From: Sphaerulina vaccinii | Lineage: Eukaryota; Ascomycota; Dothideomycetes; Mycosphaerellales; Mycosphaerellaceae | Length of the DNA: 64,000 nt | Assembly: GCA_022570795.1 (NCBI GenBank) | Contig: JAKUDP010000010.1 | Span: forward strand, 1,550,001 to 1,614,000 | Direction of reading: 5' to 3' | Shown here: positions 42,730-55,487 of the stretch, in pieces | Numbering within the stretch: position 1 is the first letter of the stretch | Layout of the letters: each line of letters starts with the position of its first letter | Position numbers and translations under genes: made by a program | The notes under the pieces: generated by a model | What the model saw: only the letters and a program-made list of their open reading frames with translations | Told to the model about the DNA's origin: nothing | Databases searched by the model: none

Positions 42730-45700
42730 GAGTTTCCTACAACCTAGTTTGAACTATATAAAGCTTAGTTAATTAAGTTAAGAATCGCTATACTTTTTAT
42801 AAAGACCTTTAATAAGGTTATATCTACTAATTATTATATATAGTAGGCCAAAGATTAGAAGTCTAATAGTAGAGACTCGCCCAAGCCTATTCTAGCAGAC
42901 TGCTAGCTATTATTACTAAAACTAGTATAATAGACTTAGCCCGAAGATAGGAATATTAGAGCTTCGGTAGATATACCTATCGAAGTTACTATAGGACCTA
43001 ACTTCTTAGAAGACTAGTCCGACGATTATATAGAGCTAGTATAACTAATTTGCTACTTAGTAAAGCTACTTATTACTAAAGTAGCTTAAGCTTTATACCT
43101 TAAGGCATAGACTAGAAAAGTATAATATTATATAGAATAAGTTTATAGCGTCTACTAGACCCGATTAAGCTCGGTACAAACAACGATATAACATAATAGA
43201 GGATATAGCGACGTTGCGGCCGAACTAGTTTCTTAGTATAAGCTTCCCAAGTACCTTAGAGGAGAGCAAATAACACGCTCTATATAGAAGAAGATAAAGG
43301 CTATCTACGTATATAATATATATCGGGCCGAGCCTAGTCTTAACTTCGATAACAAAGTATAGTAAGAAGTAGTTAGATCTGTCTTACTACTAATAGCCCT
43401 CCTCTATATTAAGTAAGGCAAGCAAGCTTATATCGAGGAAATAATCGAGGAGCGCTAGTCTGAGATAGGTAGTAGACGCAATTATTATAGTCGCGATTAC
43501 GACCTACTCTATATCGACGAATTACTAGAGTATAGTCGAGTATTCTTAGTATAGCCTATAATCTATAGAAAATTCTCTAGCTATTTGTACTATAAAGATT
43601 AAGTATAATAAGAACTTTTGTTATAGTACAAAGTACTAAACTTCGATTATATCTATCGTTCTAGGCAAGCCTCTTAGCCTACTACTAATACTAGTAGACG
43701 TACGATACTAGACCGAGCTCCGACCTACTAATAGCTATATAAAGCTACAAAGTAGCCAGAGCTCTTCGCGCCTTAGTAGCTACTATAGTATAGACTTAGT
43801 AGACGCAACGGCTCTTAGTAGTATTAGGAAGACGACTAGGTAATCGAGAAAGAGAATCTTAGCTAGAACTAGCAACTACATGTCCGGCCACGCTATACGG
43901 CTAGTAGACATACTTATCTAAGCAATACTTACGACTTTAACTATTCTTATAAGGAGCTAGAGCAAACCTCATATCGACTACCTCTAGGCCTACTACCGGC
44001 TACACCTAGTAGACGTATCTATGCCGATATTACCTATGCCTATAGCTAGTATACTAAGCTATCTAAGTAGATATATCGTCGCGAAGCTTATAGTATATAC
44101 CTAGAGACTATAGATAGACGCAACGACAACTTGCAGCCCTAATAGATTATACTACTATAGCGAAACTATAGTGCTTTATATATCGAGTCAAACTCGGACT
44201 ATAATAATAATAACCTGCGCCTAGGCTTCCAAGCCTTTGCCTAGCCGAAAGCGTATAGTAGCAGAGAGCTATTATATAGCTTCTAGCTATAATACTATAT
44301 AGAAAACTTCGACGACTAAGCTTAGTATATAGCCCTAACCTAGCGTTATAGTAGACGCAACGACAACGTCCTTAACTGCCTTATTAACGTACTAGAGCGC
44401 AGCTCTAATAATAGTAGCAACTCTAGATAAAGTAGATACTATAAGACTTAAAAGTTTAATATAAAGGATATTAGCGCGTTCGATTCTAACTATAACGTAG
44501 ATATAGACTATTAGTAAGCTATCTATACGCTACCTAATAGTACTATTATCTTTACTACTATTGTACTATTTATTAATATAATTAAGATAGCTTTTAATAT
44601 CTTTAAGAACAAAGTTGTATTTTATAATAATCTTTTTCTATACTTTTATAGCTCTGCCCTTATATAGTTCTAGAGTAGCATTTCGGACGACGAACGCTAG
44701 TAGCTACTAAGAGGCCCCGGTATCTCTTACTAGATTAAAATACTATAGGAATAATTTGCTACTAATAAGGTAACTACCTAACTTGAGATAGATACTTTAA
44801 GCTTTAGTTAGAAGGAACTCGAAGCTAATCTCTTACTTTTATATTATATTTTTTACTACTTGAACAAAGCTAATAAAGCAGGATTCTAGAAGATTAGCGC
44901 TTAGCTTCAACGCTACTATAGATCTATTTAATAAGAGTTTTGTATTACTTTTAACTCTCTAGTACTAGGTATAACTGCCGACGTATTTATCTATAAAATA
45001 ATAGCTTGCTAGGTAGACTAGCTTAATATATTATATACTCGCAAGTAATAATAAGATACTACTAGTAGATACAACTACGATAGCGACAACCGCCGAGGCG
45101 GTAGTAGCGTATAAAGAGGCAGGTTCAATACTACTCGAGACGCCGCACTACCTAGCGACACTTGCTAGTACAATAACAAATCTAATTATATACCTAACTT
45201 TGACAAGTAGAATAATAATACCTACCTAAACGCTACTATAAAGACGTAGACAACGTAGCCTACGAAGACTGCAACTAAACTATCGACTAACTCTAAGCCA
45301 AGCGCGTCTACTAGCTACGCCAGACGCGAGTATACTCGCAACAAAGAGTCTAAACCTTCTAGTAGACGCAACTACGAGAATAAAAAAAAGGGTACTAGAG
45401 CTAGTATATACTAAAGTAGTACTTATATAATAGTAGTATAGAAAGTATTAGATAATAAGAATAGCGAGAAAGACAAGTAGAGATAGAAGAACTATAATAA
45501 GTAGTACTATAACAAGTAGTATAAGAACTACGATATCGTCCCTATAGTATTTATATAAGCTCTACCTAAGCTAATAGCACTTAAGAAATAGACTTTAAAC
45601 TATATCGTTCTACTTCCCTTAGTACTACAACTTATAACTTGACTACTACTATTACAAACAATAGTATATACCGAGGCTATAAAGCTATCTACCTGCCCGA

Positions 45701-48700
45701 ACTATAAGTAGTACTTCCTATCGAGGAACAAGCTCTATATATATTTCGACTCTTGTCTAGCAAAGGCTAAGCGTCTACTCTATAAGCCTAAGAAAGATAA
45801 TATACTAGTACCGAAGAATATATATAAGAAGGAGGTAGATAATAATACTATACTTAAGGCTATAGCAGATCTCGAAGAGCTGCGAGCCTCTCTAGTAGAT
45901 ATAAATCAAAAGCTTATTAAAAAGCTCGTACAACTCGAATATAAAGTTGAGTAGCCTGCGATACGTCTACTTATCCTACTAGATATAACTAGAGAAATAC
46001 TAACTTCCTTAGTACTAGCTACTAAAGCAGCTAAGTCGCCGACTCTTTTAGTACTAGCTACTAAAGTAGCCAAGTCGCCAACTTCGTAGAAGAAGCTAAA
46101 ACGTAGTACTACTACTACTATACGTCTACTAGAGTAGAAGACAAAGAATAAGGAAGTATAGGAAGTAAACTAGCCGCGTCTATAAAACCTAGTTAAGTAA
46201 GTAGTAGACGTATCTAAGAGAGGCTTAGTAATTCTATTCTTAGCAAAGCCAAGTAATATACAACCTAGAGAAGCTTGGAAGTAATATAACTATACTAAAG
46301 TTATAGTTGCCTACTAGAATAAGAGCAAGTAATATATAGCTATAATCGATAGTAGTTATAGAGCATCTACTACAAATAAAGATTGGTTTAAGGCCAACTA
46401 TCCTAATATATCTATAGAGCTCTCGCTAACAAATATATACCTCGAAGAATTCGTAGAGTATTCTAAGAATAACAAGTACTAAATAATCGACTTATTCTTC
46501 TCTATAGAAAATCCGGGTAGACGCAAGTTTACTACGCACGTCAAGAGGGAGATCCGTATCTCTAAAGACTATCTATAGAACCTACTTATAGGCACTAATA
46601 TTATTGCGTCCAAAAACATTATTATTTTTATAGCTAACTAGAAGGTTTGCTTCTAGAGCTATAGAGATATATTTGCTCGATACTTAGTCCGACTATAAAT
46701 AGGCGCTACTACGAATATTGTCTACCTAGTCGTAGTAGTATAGAGAACTACTATCCTACTATACTATACTATACAAGTACTAATAGCTATTAAAGGTAGT
46801 CTTCTAGCAAACTACGACTACGAGTTTAGTAGCGAAAGCCTTAAGACTACCTTTACTAGAGTAGGAGAGAGCTTTTGCACCTACCTAGTAGACGCAAAGT
46901 TCAACTATATTAAAGCCTGCAATAACTTAGATAAGGAGCTTGTAGTACCTCGTAAGTAGAGAATCGGAGTCGTAAAGAAAGTAAGAATAGAGGGGATATA
47001 TCGACTATAAGTATTAGATCAAAGCCTCGCTATACTTAATATATAGCTAGTAGATATAGAACTCGAGCAAGTCCTAGACTCTAGAGTTACTATCTATAGC
47101 GAACCTAACAAACGTAAATAGCTAGCTTAGGTTATAGAGTACTACCCTACTATCTAGAGAGATAAGGGAACTATAGTAGACGTTCTACTAGAGTATTATA
47201 TAACTATACTACTTAGAGACAACTAGGAAGACAACCTCCTAACTACTAAGCTATATAATAATAGTTATAAGAACCGACTTATTATCGACGAAGTCTTCGA
47301 TAAACTCTACTATAAGCGAAAGATATCGTAGTTACGTAAGCCTATACTATATAGCTCGCCTGCCTTCGTTGTCTAGCATACGGTTTTTAATAATACTCTA
47401 AAGAAGCTAGAGCGCAAGTCTAGAGTAGTAATTAATATACGAGGTATTAATAAGATCTTCTAAAAAGACTTATACCTAGTTCCTTTATAACAAGACCTAA
47501 TTAATACTATTAGGGGCTGCCTATTTATTATAGTAGTAGACATAGTTGCCTTCTTTTACTAGTAGCTTATAGCTAAGAACAATAGAGAGAAATTTATAGT
47601 TAATACTTATTAAGAACAAAAGTACTTTAATATAGTAGTAATAGAATACTATAATTCTATATAGTATATATAGTGCAAGCTAGACAACATCTTGCGCAAA
47701 TTCAAGTTTGTAATAGTATATATTAATAATATTCTTATTGCCTCTAAGATGCTAGAAGAGTACGTCGATTATCTTAATAAAGTTTTTATAAAGTTTGCTT
47801 AATTGAGAATTAGCCTATTACCTAAGAAGAGCTTTTTAGAATATCTAACTATAATACTCCTAGGCTAGAGGGTAGACGCATTTGGGTACGTTACTAACAA
47901 CGACTATATATAAGCTCTTTGCGATCTAAAGTTCTCCGAGAATACGATGCAACTATCTTACTATCTTAGGCTAACTAGGTAGCTAAGGAGCAAGATACCT
48001 TATTACTTAGCTATTATAGCGCTACTCTAGAACGAAAAGGCGCGCCTTCTAAAAGATAGCTCTACAAAAGATAGAGTATACAAAGTCTTCTTATCCAAGG
48101 CTAGAGTAGAGGAGACACCTCAAATATACAAAGCATTTGATATATTATAGAACTATTTCAAAGAGAAGCTATTATAGATAGCTTATACCGACCTAGTATA
48201 TATGCTCTATATCGACGTCGATATATTAGGCGAATGTATTAGTATAATAGTATACTATGTCTATAGAGACTCCGACTCTCTAATAGAGAAGGAAATAATA
48301 CTAGTAGACGTAGTAGACGAGGTCCTTGAGGAATTCGTAGATATAATATATTAGCTATATAAAGCAAAGTAATTTCCAAATAAGAATATCGAGCCTATCG
48401 CATTCTATAGCTATTAGTATAGCAGAGCTAAAACGAGATATTAGCCTACTAAGATAGAAATATAGGTACTCGTCTAGGTACTAAAGAAGTCTTAAGGAAT
48501 AGTAGATATAGTACTATAAGTAATTGCGTTTACTAACTACTCCGCAACTACTACTATAGTAAAGAGAACGTCGATTGCAAGTATATCTTTACTAGACCGA
48601 TATAATTATCGACTTATTATATTAGTATAGTACTTATACCAATTCTTGAACCTCGAGGTTATCTATTAACCTAGTCTTATCTATAATATACCGGACTAGC

Positions 48701-51425
48701 TATTACGCCTTATTAATAAGCGCAATCTACTATACTCTAACTTAGATCCTAATAATAATAGACTAGACGATATAGTAGTTCCAATCTATTACTTACTACT
48801 AGTTAGCCTCGATAAGGGATTCAAAAGCAGCCTAGTAGATAGGTACCAAGCTAACTATAGTTAGTAGAGTATTAGAGACCTTTATATAGCTAAGAAGAAG
48901 AAGGAAAAGGCAAGAGCAAAGTATAGAGACAAAGAGCGCAAGTAGGCTAGTAGTAGCACTACTACGACTTAGTAGACGTAGTCCGTACCAGACCCCAAAG
49001 GTGACTTCTAAAAATATCTAGTAGCAAGCTTTGTTTCTAACTTTCGAGATAGTACAATTAAATAACCTAATATCTTTAGGTTTTATATTTAGAACAATTT
49101 TATCTACTTCTACGAATTAGGTAGTAGATATAATCGACTATATATTTCTCTAAGCTTGATATACAATATCTTCGAGCTATTATATAATATTACCTTCTAC
49201 CTAGAGTAATACTATATAGCTAAAAAGATACGTGCCTTAGTATTTATTAGAGAGCTAAATACTTATTTAGAGGACTACCTAAGTTACTACTAACTATACA
49301 AGATTAATCAAACATAGAGGCACCTACTATATAGCAAACTAAGACCGATCGGCGCGCCGAAAGTACCTATAAGTATAGTAGTAGCTAACTTTATTACTTG
49401 CCTACCCCCAACTTTTTAAGGCTTTAATATATTAATAATAATTATTTATAAGATATCTAAGCGAGTTGTACTTGTTGTAGGCAAGAGTACCTAGATAGTT
49501 AAAAAATAGGCTTATACTACTTTTATAGCCCTCCTAGAGTAGGATTGGTCAATTCCTACTATATAGATTTCAGACATAGATAAGTAGTTTCTATCTGCCT
49601 TCTAGAGAAGAATTTAGCAACTATTAGGTATAAAGCTCTATATAAGCACGGCCTATTATCTACAAACAGATAGCTAGAGTAAGTATACTAACCAAACGGT
49701 TAATATTGTATTAAGGTTCTTTACTAGCGCGCACTCCAACTTTTACTAGACTAACGCCCTACTAGTACTTCAAGCTTATATAAATATATCTATAAATGCT
49801 ACAACTAGATATTCGCTATACGAAATCCTCTATAGTTTTAATACAAGAGTAGATATAATAGACGCTTTTTAGTAAGTAGATAAAAGAGACTTTTTTACTT
49901 TGTAATAAAATACTCGCAATAGAGTAGAAGAGGCTATACTATTTGCGCAAGTAGTAACCAAGCAACGTTATAATACAAAGTATAAACTATTATGCCTCAA
50001 GCCGGGCAACCTTATATAGATCCGCCTCTACTATAGCTATAAGCTATAGATAGAACTTCTATAAAAGCTTTTGCCGCAGTTCTCTTAACTAGTTCTAGTT
50101 AAGCGAGCAATTAATAACCTTATATATAAGGTGGAGCTACCTAAGAGTTAGAATATTTATTCTATAATAGGTGTGGCACAACTTGAACTAGCTCCAAATA
50201 GAGTAGATAAGTTCAATAGACCAAAATTCAATATATACTAAAAAGTCTATAATAATAAAGATCTAGACCTATTTAAGTTAATCGAGAAAATTCTTAACAA
50301 ATGCTCCTACTCTAAAAATAAGCAAGATTAGTACCTTATTAAGTAGGTTAACAAAGGGCTCTTATAAAACTACTAGCTTTATAAGAAAAACCTTATAGAA
50401 GCTATAGACTTGGTCGAAATATATAAAGAAGAGTAATAATCAAAGCTATTAGATCGATTAGCCTTTAAGCTAATGCTCTCTCTAGTACTATATATCTAGC
50501 AAGTACTACTATATATAAGACCTAAACCTATAATTAAGCTTAGTAAGAAAGCTACTACTACCGAAGCTTAGACAACTCTAAAGCCCGATTAGTAATAGGA
50601 GCTTGATTAGTAGCCGGAAGTACAAACTGCCTAGCTTCAAGCTAGTTAGACCAAAGTAGTATCTACTAATAATACAAAAGCCGCCGAGATACGCTAGTAA
50701 ATCGAGCAGACTTAGTAGTAGCTTAATAGGCTAAAAGAATCGCAAACTAGCAGAGTTAAAGCAAAAGCTACTAGCGCTTCTAAGGCTACTACAATATACT
50801 AGCAGATCGAGCGAACTTAGTAATAGATTAACAAGCTCCGAAAGTCGTTAGCTAGATTACTAAAGCCTATATCTACTATAACCAAGCTAGCTAAGCTTAA
50901 AGCTGCTACTACTACTACTACTACGAAGAGCAAGACTCTAGCTTAGCACCGGCAACGCAAGACACTATAGTAGACAGCTAAAGTTATACCTACAACTAAG
51001 CTAGCTAAGTTGAAGACTATAGCTACTACCGAGATTGAGGCTCTAGCTTAGTACCTATAATACGAGATACTATAGTAGACGGCTAAAGTTGCCTCTTAAG
51101 AAGTACCTAGTTAATAGAAGTTAGTAGCTACTAACAAGCGCGTTTCTTTATAATAGGATAAAGGCTCTCTATAGGTCGAGCAACGCATAGTATTAAATAT
51201 AGCTACTACTTTATCCAAGTATAATAAAGTACCTAGAATTCTAGCTGCATTCTAGACTACCTCTAAGAATGCGTCTACTTAGTTAGATTAGCTTCTACCT
51301 ATAATACCAAATAGAAAGAGCGCGAAACTTGCCTATAAGGCTACTTTTATTACTACTACCTACCTAGGATCAAAGTTATCTTCTTCTAAGCCGGCTTTTA
51401 ACTTTATATTATAGCTTCTCTAATA
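42730..51425 (+). pseudogene. Decayed gag-pol polyprotein of the retrotransposon
   Basis: One frame (codon starts at positions equal to 1 modulo 3) stays readable from about 42.73 to 51.43 kb, some 2,900 codons, if TAG is treated as a mutated Gln or Trp codon. Checkpoints in the same frame: gag-like helices near 44.75-45.0 kb; protease-like ATAATCGATAGT (IIDSS) at 46,342; reverse transcriptase from about 47.34 kb (YSSPAFVV, SRVVINIRG), with the catalytic Asp pair now Asn-Asn (YINNILIAS) near 47.73 kb; RNase H around 48.1-48.6 kb; integrase core around 49.57-49.72 kb (LLGIKLYISTAYYLQTD); chromodomain-like segment 50.30-50.44 kb (YLIK.VNKG, then LIEAIDLVEIY). A Lys/Ala/Gln/Thr-rich tail with internal repeats runs to 51.42 kb. 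Gag and pol thus shared one frame without a shift. The start is unknown. Confidence 0.85.
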
Positions 51426-51940
51426 AAGATAAAGCTATAGTATTAGTAGGTTATTTTATAGCAAGCTCGAGTATAGTATATATCTTTGACTTCTTTCTAG
51501 CATCTACTAGCTATTTGCAGAGCGTAGCAAGCCTTATAATTTATAAGGAATAGCTTATAATTTATAAAGAATAGCTTAGTATATTTTTTAATATTCAAAT
51601 TCGATACTATAGCCGACTATTAGTAAATAGTATATTCCTTATACTTGTACAACCTATAAACTCTCGAGAATCGATACGATACGTCTACTACTCTTTTGCA
51701 AACTTTATATTATACTATAATACAAAGTAGTAATAATAGTAAAATACTAGTATAACGCGTCTATATAACTATTTACTAGTATATAATAAAAGCTTTACTA
51801 CTTTACTTCTAGAAGGTACTACTTCTAGAAATATCGAGACCTTTTTCGACTTATTAGCAATATTCTTTTAAATATTATCGACGCCCTTAAGTATAGTTTT
51901 AGCAACGCCTTATACTACTATACCTACGCTAAAGCAATAA

Positions 51941-54900
51941 CAACTATATCTATATAGTAACGACAATACTAGTACTCGTACTTTAGTAATAGCGCGCTTT
52001 GTAGTAGAAATAACGTCTTTAGGTATATTACTTCCAAGTAGTAATAAAATAGTAAAGAATACTATATCTACTACGGAGGAAGTAAAGCTCGATAATAGAT
52101 ATCTAAGCGACAATAATAGCGAACCTTGGGCCGCTAATATTAAGACTATTATAAAAAAGGCAACTATAGACTACGAGCGCTTTGAGGAAGACGACCTATA
52201 TATAGCGTGCTTAGAATGCTTAGAGTAGTACGAGAAGACTAATATAGAACTCGAGGCCGACCTCAAGCTAAGATAGCTATATAATAATAAGGTCGAAAAG
52301 AAGAGTAATATTAAGAAATAGCTCTACCTCTAGTATTATATACTAGAATATATTTAGGAAAATACTATAGTAATTAAGGGATATATAGCTAAAGAACTCT
52401 ATTTCTCTCTACTTCTAGGCGTCTCTAAAGTTAAAAGTAGAATATTAGATTACTATTATCTACTTTCTAATAAGTATAACTATAAGCGCAAGATCGCAAA
52501 GTAGGTAGAGCTTCTTAAGGTATATAAAGCTACTATATTCGGATCTAATACGCGCAAGAAGCTATCCTAGACTTGTAAGTAGAAGCTCCTATTCGTAGAA
52601 TATAGACGTCGCTTTCCCTAGAAGTATTAGCTAGAGATTCTCTAGATTAGTATTAATAGCTCCTATAGAAAGCCTACTAATAAGGGAACGCGATATATCT
52701 ACAACCTTGCCGGTATTAGCGAAGTAGACGCAAGAGACGCTAATCGAGAAGCTTTAGCACTCCTCTAGAAGGCTTACTTTAAGTAGGAGGAGAATAAAGA
52801 GCTCGTCTACTAGGCTAAGCTAGACTTTAGAAACTAATACTTCTTTTAGAAAATACTAGAAGAGACTACTAAGAGACTTAAGCGCAAGGCTAAGGTATAT
52901 ATAGAGGTAGCTACTAAGGTAGCTAAGTTAAAGAAGTCGACTCCTAAGAAAGATACTCTAAAGAAAGATACAACTAAGTAAATAGTACTAGCCAAGCAAA
53001 TAGTACTAACTTAGGTAAGCTCTTTAACTCTAATAAAGAAGTCGAAAGGCAAAGAAGACGAGCTAGTAGAAGAGATACCGGTAGAGGAGAAGTTAGTAAA
53101 AGAAAAAGCTATAAAGAAGTAGTAGTAAAAGGAAGCTATATAGGACTTAAAGTAAGCTAATAAGTAACTATAGAACTTTTAGAAATAAGCTACTACTATT
53201 TTAGAAGTCGACGACTTTAACTTTATAAGCTATTAAGACTAGTATAGCTAGGTAGAGTAGTTCGAGACAGCCATAATAGGCGTTATATACAAGAGTAAAA
53301 ATATACTTCTCGAGCTAATATTCTAGTATATATTTGGCTATAAGATATAGCTCTTTATTCTATATAAGGAATATAAAGATAAATTAAAGAATATAGACAA
53401 GGCGCTATAAGAACTAGACAACCTCGAAGATAGATACGCTAAGCTTTGCAAAGCCTATAACTACTTCTACTAGCTATAGGAGAGCAAGTCTCTTGTCCTA
53501 GCTAACAAGTTTAAGTAGAAGATAGATTAGATAAGTATCTACTCTAAAAGACTTTATATAGTACTATAGTAGCAACTCTATAATATATTATAATTAGAAT
53601 AGATAGTTCTACTAATACCTATCCTAAGCGATAAGATACTAGTACGGGACGCAATCGACTACCTCTATATAAAGAACGCTAGACTAGAAGCAAAGATTTT
53701 TATTATACTATATTTTAAATTTATATAGCTAGCAATTATATTTAAAAGTACTTTATACTAGGCTATCGCAGACTACGTAGCAATTTCGAGTATACTATAG
53801 CCTATACTATAGCTACTACTATAGATAACTATAGCAATTAATAATAGAGCTATATAGCTACGAAAGCTTGTTCTATACCTAATAGAAGAGGATATCGATT
53901 AGATAAGTATAATAATAGAGTAGCTTTATCTACTAGAATATAAGAAGTACTTAGCTACTCTCTACTAAGCTTCTAGTATTCGGATTGTAATTCTAATAAG
54001 CGCGACAACAACTAAGAATAGCTACCTCGCTAAGACAAGTAGACTCGTACGCTTACTAGAGTTACCTATAGTATTTCGCGTATATATTACTATCTAAGAT
54101 AATAAGAACAAATTATTACTCTACTACGAGATTCGAAGCCTACTATAAGAAATTTGCTTTTAGTACAAAGTAGACGCAGCCTTAATAGAATAGGTCGATA
54201 GCTACTATATCCCTATCTCCTAGCTAGAGTAGAGATTCCTCTACTACCTAGCTAGAAAGATCTTTATAGTAGTTAACTATAGACCGATAACTATTAAGAA
54301 TATAGTAGCAATTCTAGCTAAGAACTCTAGCCTAGAGCCTAGCTAGATAGAGCTAATTAATATAGATATAGGCCGCCTACTATAAGAATCTTCTATAGCT
54401 ACTAGTAATATAATATTAGTACTATCTTATTTATTAATAATAGCTACTATCTATAATAGTACTCTAGCTATACTAGTAGCATCTCACCTCTATAGTCTTA
54501 AGTTAATAATCTCTAATAAACTCGTAGTATCCTAGCTGCAAGAGAGTATAGCCTAGCTTCTACTTAAGAATAGTATAGTATATTTGTCTAAGAAAGAATA
54601 TATATACGATTTTAATTACCTCTACAAAGCATTCCTAGACTAGTATAAAGTAGTAGAGTCCTAGGTCGAAAGTAATATATAAGGCAAACTTATAGTAAAA
54701 GTAAATATAATCTATATCTAAGCTTTTATTACTATAGCTTAGAATACTTACTATTGCTACTATGCTACTACTTCAAATCTAGTAGGCAATAAGTATATAG
54801 ACGATATTTTACTAGCAAAGCCAACCGAAACTCTAGGCAATATAGGTACTATAGTCTAGCCTATATCTACGTCTACTAGCCTAGCTAGCATACCGAGCGA

Positions 54901-55309
54901 GTCTTTAACTACTTAATTAAGAAAGAATAAAACTTTGTAACTATAGCTTACTAGAAGCTTAGGAGACATAGACAATACTATTTGACTAATGCGTGCGTCC
55001 ACTCTTAAGCCGGACTTAGGCCTCGATATATAGAAGCCTTAGATACTAGCATATACTACTACTACCGAGCCCTACTTAGAGTCTGACTCTTTTTTTATTC
55101 TAGAGTAAGGAAAGCTCTATAGCTACCTAGGTCGACAACTAAATACTACTTACGACACTACACCTTATTACACAAAAGCCGCTAGGTTCCAAACTAAAAC
55201 CTGCGAGCTAGCAAGTTTTCCTTTTATACCCTACTATTATACTCGACTATAGAATAGATATAGATTATAGAAGGGAGAGCAACAAGTTGGGTTTGCCAAG
55301 GAAGAATAA
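51941..55309 (+). pseudogene. Second decayed ORF of the retrotransposon, function unknown
   Basis: A different frame (starts equal to 2 modulo 3) stays readable for 1,123 codons between a TAA at 51938 and a TAA at 55307-55309, with internal stops almost all TAG. The continuity was checked at about 52.0, 52.3, 53.2, 54.4, 55.0 and 55.3 kb. The part around 52.8-53.5 kb is rich in Lys, Glu and former Gln and looks coiled-coil. A hydrophobic stretch at about 54.41-54.48 kb (IILVLSYLLIIATI) could be a membrane segment, although mutation to Ile codons inflates hydrophobicity. No family is recognised. An envelope-like, captured or accessory protein are all possible. Confidence 0.7.
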
Positions 55310-55367
55310 CTACTATTGCCGCTACTAGCAAGACAACAGTAGGCTCACCGGGACGGCGAGCTTCTTT

Positions 55368-55376
55368 AGGGGGGCA
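55368..55376 (+). other. Polypurine tract of the retrotransposon
   Basis: AGGGGGGCA sits two bases before the 3' LTR, in the position where plus-strand priming occurs. The neighbouring 80 bases retain normal CA and TG content, unlike the interior. Confidence 0.75.
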
Positions 55377-55378
55377 TT

Positions 55379-55482
55379 TGTTACGTAAGAGCCTTGGCAC
55401 ACAACGTGCATACCTTCCAGTGTAGCGAGTAGATAACGAACACAATTACAATACCATGCACTGAATGAATCACTGCATAACA
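55379..55482 (+). repeat. 3' long terminal repeat, 104 bp
   Basis: TGTTACG..CATAACA. It is the unmutated partner of the 5' LTR at all three differing positions. The right border is followed by TATGT. Confidence 0.93.
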
Positions 55483-55487
55483 TATGT
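55483..55487. repeat. Target-site duplication, right copy (TATGT)
   Basis: Exact copy of 41495-41499. Confidence 0.92.

Larger units (their letters stand above)
41500..55482 (+). mobile_element. Complete but RIP-degraded Ty3/gypsy-type LTR retrotransposon (chromovirus-like), 13,983 bp
   Basis: Bounded by 104-bp LTRs and a perfect TATGT target duplication. Readable remains in one frame run in the order gag-like, protease, reverse transcriptase, RNase H, integrase and chromodomain, the Ty3/gypsy order. A second long decayed frame lies between the chromodomain and the 3' LTR. Premature stops are overwhelmingly TAG, as expected if CAG and TGG codons became TAG by CpA-to-TpA mutation on either strand. 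CA and TG dinucleotides are nearly absent from about 41.8 to 54.9 kb, apart from CAA/TTG. The element cannot encode proteins now. It fills what was a divergent promoter region. Confidence 0.93.

Noticed and set aside
51910..52113. 67-codon minus-strand frame inside the retrotransposon.
   Set aside because: It lies opposite the readable second ORF and is a by-product of the biased base composition.
42730..55309. TAG read as glutamine through thousands of codons (alternative genetic code or stop-codon recoding).
   Set aside because: Flanking nuclear genes use normal stops and Gln codons. The same region also lost His, Cys, Met and Trp codons by the same C-to-T/G-to-A changes on both strands, and the catalytic Asp pair of reverse transcriptase became Asn. 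CpA mutation explains all of it.
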